From assembly GCA_937983065.1 (NCBI GenBank), contig CALKAL010000141.1, positions 1 to 10,696 on the forward strand: a DNA stretch of 10,696 bases, read 5' to 3'. Below, piece after piece: positions 7,099-10,696 of the stretch. Below the pieces are notes generated by a model, which saw only the letters and a program-made list of their open reading frames with translations, had not been told where the DNA came from and searched no databases. Every line of letters starts with the position of its first letter. The stretch's first letter is position 1. Source of the DNA: an uncultured Bacillaceae bacterium. GTDB lineage: Bacteria; Bacillota; Bacilli; Bacillales; Alkalibacillaceae. Position numbers and translations under genes: made by a program.

Positions 7099-7134
7099 AA
7101 AAAATTGAACCCTCCATGTTGAAATATGGAGGGT
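7099..7134 (-). terminator. Probable terminator of ileS
   Basis: A 9-bp perfect stem (7109-7117, ACCCTCCAT, with 7126-7134) and an 8-base loop. On the minus strand a T6 run (7099-7104) follows four bases after the stem, with another T6 further on. On the plus strand no T-run follows, so it mainly serves ileS, whose stop codon is about 70 bases away, rather than the small gene. Confidence 0.7.
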
Positions 7135-7201
7135 CTAGTTATACATAATACATCCTCTTTTAAATCCACTGAACTATCCTTCTGTCATCTTAATCTTTCC
7201 T

Positions 7202-10200
7202 TCACGATTCAATAAACAATTTAACCTCATTTCCTTCTACTGTGAAGCTTCTCATATTTGGTTTTTCTTCAAAAATAATAGATTGAACGATGAGACTATT
7301 TTGTAGTAATGAATCAAATTTAACTAAGACTTCCTTAAAGGATGATTCAGCATCGATAAATAAGTTCACACGTAAATCAACAGGAAGATCTAGCTCTTTC
7401 CGATACGTCTGGACAGTACGAATAAACTCTCGCACTAAGCCTTCTTCTTTTAATTCTTCTGTTAAATTCGTATCTAATAAGACCGTATAATGGCTACCTT
7501 CTAACAATTCAAAGCCATCTTTTCCTGATTTCTCAAGTAAAACATCATCGGTCGTTAAGGTGATTGTTTCCCCTGAATTTAATGATAGTTGCAACGCTTT
7601 TTCCTCAACAAGTGTCTGTTTATCTGTGCTACTCAAAGCCTCTACTTTGCTTTTGACTTCGCCGATGCGCTTACCTAATTTTGGTCCTGCGACAGAAAAG
7701 TTTAATTTAATAGTTATTTGCAACAAATCGTGTACTTCTTTTTTAAAAGTGACAGCCTTTAAATTCATTTCATCTTTAATAATAGATGTGTAAAGTTCTA
7801 GCTCCGTCGTTACTTCATCTTTCGGAATGACGATGAGCTCATTTAATGGTTGCTTTGTTTTTATTCCTGTTGAATTTCTAAGAGATCGAGTTAATTCGAT
7901 AATTTGTAAAACAGCAGCCATATCCTTTTCTAACTGCACATTTATCCTCGTTTCATCAACGTCTGGATAATCGGATAAATGAACACTTTCATTTTTTAAA
8001 TTCGAATAAATATCTTCTGCTATGAAAGGGGTGTATGGTGCCATGAGCTGTGTAAGCTTCGTTAAAACTTCAAAGAGCGTCGTAAAAGCTGCCCGTTTAT
8101 CTTCAGTCATACCACTACTCCAAAAACGTTCCCTACTTCGCCTTACATACCAATTACTTAGTTCATCAATAAATGTGGCAATTGCTCTTGCTCCCCTAGT
8201 TATTTCATATTCCTCTAAATTAAATGTCACTTCTTTTATAACTGTATTTAAACGTGAAAGAATCCATTGATCAAGGGTCGTTAATGTGCCTCCTAAATCA
8301 CTTTTAGGATCAAATTTATCTATTTCTGCATACAGCGAATAAAAGGAATAAACGTTTAAAAGAGTATCTATCACTTTTGACTTTGCTTGACTGACCGTCT
8401 TTTTAGAAAACCGTTTATTATTCCAAGGCGAACTGTCCGCCAATAATGCCCATCTTAACGAATCTGCGCCGAATTCACTAATTAGTTCACTCGGATTCAA
8501 AGCGTTTCCTTTACTCTTTGACATCTTCTGCCCGTGTTCATCTAATATATGCCCTAATGAGAGGACCCTTTTATATGGTGACTCCCCTGTAAATAAGGTT
8601 GAAACGGCTAATAAACTATAAAACCATCCTCTCGTTTGATCGACCCCTTCAATAACAACATCAGCAGGGAATTGCTTTTTAAACAAATCTTTATTTTCAA
8701 ACGGATAATGATATTGTGCAAAAGGCATCGAACCACTATCAAACCATACATCAATCACCTCATTCGTTCTAACCATTCGTCCACCACAGGAACATTTCAA
8801 AAAAATACGATCGACGTAAGGCTTGTGCAATTCGATATCTTCAGGCAACTCATCTATGGACAGTTCTCTTAGTTCTTCGATGGAGTGAGGCGCTTTTTCG
8901 TCACCGCAATTGTCACATGTCCACACATTTAAAGGCGTTCCCCAATATCTGTTTCTCCCTATATTCCAGTCGACTAAATGGTCTAAAAAATTGCCGAATC
9001 GACCGTTTTTCATATGATCTGGATGCCAAGTTACTTCTTGATTATTTGCTTGCATTTTTTCTTTAACCGCCGTTGTTTTTATAAACCAACCTTCCATCGC
9101 GTAGTAAAGAAGGGGACTATCGCAACGCCAGCAATGGGGATAGCTATGCTCATATTTTTCTTTATCAAATAAAAGATTCACGTTTGAGAGCATTTTAATA
9201 ATTTCAACATCGCAATCTTTGACAAACCGTCCTGCTAAAGGGGCCACAATATCTTTATAGCGACCCTTTGAATTGACGACATTAACAAAATCGAAACCCG
9301 CTTCTTTTATTGCATTGTAATCATCTTCCCCGTGAGCAGGAGCTAAATGAACAATACCCGTTCCACTCGTTTCAGTTACAAAATCTGCTCCAATGACGGT
9401 ATGCCCATTTTCAACGTCAATAAAATTAAACGGAGGCTCATAAGAAAGACCAATGAGATCTTCCCCCTTTAATACTTCTAACGTCTCATAATCACCCTTC
9501 ATGACAGTATCAACGAGCGATTGTGCCAAAATAAAAACATCCTCATTTTGCTTCACCTTGACGTAATTCATCGCTGGATTTACCGCAACAGCCACATTCC
9601 CAGGTAACGTCCACGGCGTTGTCGTCCAGCCTAATAAAAATTCATTTTCTGCCCCATTTAACTGGAACTTCGCCGTCACCGACAAATCTGAAACGTCTTT
9701 ATACCCTTGGGCTACTTCATGAGAGCTTAAAGAGGTTTCACATTGCGGACAATACGGAACAACACGATGCCCTTTATATAACAAGTCTCTTTCATGAATA
9801 TGAGCTAATATATGCCATACCGACTCAATATACTCATTATCTAAAGTGACATATGGATCATCCATATCGACCCAATAACCGAGCTCTTCTGTAAATTGCC
9901 TCCATTCGCTTTCATAAGCAAAAACACTTTCTTTACACTTTTGAATAAATTTTTCTACCCCGTATGCTTCGATCTCATCTTTTCCACGAATGTTTAACTG
10001 TTTTTCAACCTCTAATTCGACAGGTAAGCCATGCGTATCCCAGCCAGCCTTCCTTAACACTTGATAGCCCGTCATCGTTTTATATCGCGCTACAAAATCT
10101 TTAATCGTCCTTCCTAGCGCGTGACCTGCATGGGGTAAGCCATTTGCAGTCGGTGGTCCTTCATAAAAAACATATGAGGCCTTACCTTCTCGATTAGAAA

Positions 10201-10276
10201 TAGACTTTTCAAATGTTCCTTCCTTCTCCCACTTTTTACGTATTCTTAATTCCCTTTCAACACTTGACTCTTTCAA
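7202..10276 (-). CDS. ileS: Isoleucyl-tRNA synthetase, type 2 (eukaryote-like)
   Basis: A 1024-residue class I synthetase that charges tRNA-Ile. Catalytic signatures: HAGH (49-52) in GLPHAGHALGRT and KMSKS (584-588). The CP1 editing domain has its threonine-rich strand TTTPWTLP (218-225) and AHGEDDY (314-320) with the editing aspartate, so proofreading looks intact. WNIGRNRYWGTPLN (437-450) and the cysteine pairs C454/C457 and C495/C497 (a likely zinc site) mark the core. The length and the HAGHALGRT context fit the type 2, eukaryote-like IleRS. Type 2 enzymes often confer natural mupirocin tolerance, and many Bacillaceae keep them beside a type 1 copy. The start is set at TTG 10276: GAGGTGAT sits at the right distance for it, while the in-frame ATG at 10282 abuts that site with no spacing. 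A frame extension to 10405 would cross two terminator hairpins and is rejected. The gene is monocistronic, with a terminator at 7099-7134. Confidence 0.96.
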   Translation of the reverse strand: MKESSVERELRIRKKWEKEGTFEKSISNREGKASYVFYEGPPTANGLPHAGHALGRTIKDFVARYKTMTGYQVLRKAGWDTHGLPVELEVEKQLNIRGKDEIEAYGVEKFIQKCKESVFAYESEWRQFTEELGYWVDMDDPYVTLDNEYIESVWHILAHIHERDLLYKGHRVVPYCPQCETSLSSHEVAQGYKDVSDLSVTAKFQLNGAENEFLLGWTTTPWTLPGNVAVAVNPAMNYVKVKQNEDVFILAQSLVDTVMKGDYETLEVLKGEDLIGLSYEPPFNFIDVENGHTVIGADFVTETSGTGIVHLAPAHGEDDYNAIKEAGFDFVNVVNSKGRYKDIVAPLAGRFVKDCDVEIIKMLSNVNLLFDKEKYEHSYPHCWRCDSPLLYYAMEGWFIKTTAVKEKMQANNQEVTWHPDHMKNGRFGNFLDHLVDWNIGRNRYWGTPLNVWTCDNCGDEKAPHSIEELRELSIDELPEDIELHKPYVDRIFLKCSCGGRMVRTNEVIDVWFDSGSMPFAQYHYPFENKDLFKKQFPADVVIEGVDQTRGWFYSLLAVSTLFTGESPYKRVLSLGHILDEHGQKMSKSKGNALNPSELISEFGADSLRWALLADSSPWNNKRFSKKTVSQAKSKVIDTLLNVYSFYSLYAEIDKFDPKSDLGGTLTTLDQWILSRLNTVIKEVTFNLEEYEITRGARAIATFIDELSNWYVRRSRERFWSSGMTEDKRAAFTTLFEVLTKLTQLMAPYTPFIAEDIYSNLKNESVHLSDYPDVDETRINVQLEKDMAAVLQIIELTRSLRNSTGIKTKQPLNELIVIPKDEVTTELELYTSIIKDEMNLKAVTFKKEVHDLLQITIKLNFSVAGPKLGKRIGEVKSKVEALSSTDKQTLVEEKALQLSLNSGETITLTTDDVLLEKSGKDGFELLEGSHYTVLLDTNLTEELKEEGLVREFIRTVQTYRKELDLPVDLRVNLFIDAESSFKEVLVKFDSLLQNSLIVQSIIFEEKPNMRSFTVEGNEVKLFIES

Positions 10277-10293
10277 AATCATCACCTCATTTA

Positions 10294-10331
10294 AAATAAA
10301 AAACTCGATTCCATGGACGTAGAATCGAGTT
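10294..10331 (-). terminator. Terminator hairpin 2 just before ileS
   Basis: A perfect 10-bp stem, AACTCGATTC (10331-10322) with GAATCGAGTT (10311-10302), a 10-base loop TACGTCCATG, and a T6ATTTT tail. It ends only a few bases before the ileS ribosome binding site, so ileS transcription from the leader promoter must pass it. That position is the hallmark of an attenuator. Confidence 0.88.
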
Positions 10332-10358
10332 ATTAGACAAATTTTTCCTCTTTTTAAC

Positions 10359-10409
10359 AAAAATAAAAAACCATCGTAGTGGTGGTTTTCTTCTGTTAAA
10401 TACACTACG
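10359..10409 (-). terminator. Terminator-like hairpin 1 in the ileS leader
   Basis: Two alternative, mutually exclusive stems precede a TTTTTTATTTTT run (10370-10359). One is CGTAGTG (10409-10403) with CACTACG (10381-10375). The other is AAAACCA (10389-10383) with TGGTTTT (10373-10367). Neither is very stable, but the T-rich tail suggests termination or pausing. Confidence 0.5.
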
Positions 10410-10595
10410 TACTATCATACGCGCCCTTGTTATCGGTAGGATGCCGTCAAAGTTTATTCGTACTTTCAACTTTGCTTCTCGGAGAGGATTTTCATTATGG
10501 TCTTACCGTTGACTCTCAGCAAATCGTCAACTCTCTGTAGATAAGATGACATAACTACTCGTTCTCGTCATCGAATTAAATATGAAATTGTTTTC

Positions 10596-10624
10596 ATATT
10601 AAGCGACTATTATAAAAAAGTCAA
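10596..10624 (-). promoter_or_regulatory. Promoter of the ileS leader
   Basis: -35 TTGACT (10624-10619), a 17-base spacer and -10 TAATAT (10601-10596). Transcription would start near 10590, just before T-box Stem I. A perfect TATAAT at 10614-10609 lies in the spacer but has no -35 of its own. Confidence 0.65.
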
Positions 10625-10696
10625 ATATTTTTATATAGGATATGATCAGAATGACAATCTTATTTTAAATGAATTACCTGAATGGATTTGGAGAAA

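Larger units (their letters stand above)
10292..10590 (-). promoter_or_regulatory. T-box leader of ileS, with an apparently deleted T-box motif
   Basis: Read on the minus strand. Stem I is built of TTATG (10554-10550) with CATAA (10499-10495), TCTTATC (10546-10540) with GGTAAGA (10507-10501), and an apical GTTGAC/GTCAAC (10531-10526, 10513-10508). The AGAGAG element typical of T-boxes (10536-10531) precedes the apical stem. The specifier region GAAAATCCTCTCCGAG contains AUC (10489-10487), an isoleucine codon, although the frame could be shifted by one base. Stem II is CAAAGTT/AACTTTG (10474-10468, 10454-10448) and Stem III is CGG/CCG (10446-10434). Then comes AACAAGGGCGCG (10431-10420), where the family consensus is AGGGUGGNACCGCG. 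In working T-boxes uncharged tRNA pairs through its anticodon with the specifier and through its NCCA end with UGGN, stabilising an antiterminator. The UGGN bases are not present here. Confidence 0.82.

Noticed and set aside
10277..10405. N-terminal extension of ileS upstream of the TTG start
   Set aside because: It would run through the T-box remnant region and both terminator hairpins, does not match IleRS N-termini, and lacks a ribosome binding site.
10545..10696. Plus-strand frame open to the right edge, with a protein-like end (YFYIGYDQNDN, LPEWIW)
   Set aside because: It has no start codon or ribosome binding site and overlaps the ileS promoter and Stem I. It could be a frameshifted or degraded gene start, but the window ends too soon to tell.

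Overview
The window looks like a chromosomal segment of a low-GC Gram-positive bacterium of the Bacillaceae. It is AT-rich, has strong AAGGTGA/GAGGTG-type ribosome binding sites, carries a BstA/YfiT-type bacillithiol transferase homologue, and has an isoleucyl-tRNA synthetase gene behind a T-box leader. No phage, transposase, CRISPR array or rRNA/tRNA gene was seen.

Layout from left to right. A small three-helix membrane protein of unknown function (149-472, -) is followed by a strong terminator (602-644) that closes a two-gene minus-strand operon. This operon holds an MMPL/RND-type membrane transporter (2512-4572) and, with a 4-base ATGA overlap, a secreted or membrane-tethered protein with LxxG-type heptads (668-2515). 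A TetR-family repressor gene (4728-5297, +) diverges from it. The 155-base divergent spacer holds a TTGAAT/TATAAT promoter for the transporter and two dyads built on TGTTG/CAACA half-sites, one of them over the -35 box. The simplest reading is an inducible export or cell-envelope system repressed by the TetR protein. The transporter reading frame has no ATG, GTG or TTG where its first membrane helix requires a start. A well-placed ribosome binding site points to an ATT codon instead.

Downstream of tetR lies a 115-bp imperfect palindrome (5372-5486) that looks like a dispersed intergenic repeat. It is followed by a two-helix membrane protein resembling DUF5412 (5577-6140, -), a DinB-fold bstA/yfiT-like gene (6317-6826, +) with its own terminator, and an unlisted 27-residue single-helix membrane protein (6990-7073, +) with an extended -10 promoter and a consensus ribosome binding site.

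The right third is ileS (7202-10276, -), encoding a eukaryote-like (type 2) IleRS of 1024 residues starting at TTG. Its upstream region, about 10292-10590, is a T-box leader: a Stem I of three stacked helices, an AGAGAG element, an AUC codon at the specifier position, Stem II and Stem III. At the place of the T-box consensus AGGGUGGNACCGCG the sequence reads AGGGCGCG, as if UGGNAC had been removed. These are the bases that pair with the uncharged tRNA 3' end. Two terminator-like hairpins follow before ileS. This apparently tRNA-blind T-box is the most unusual thing in the window.
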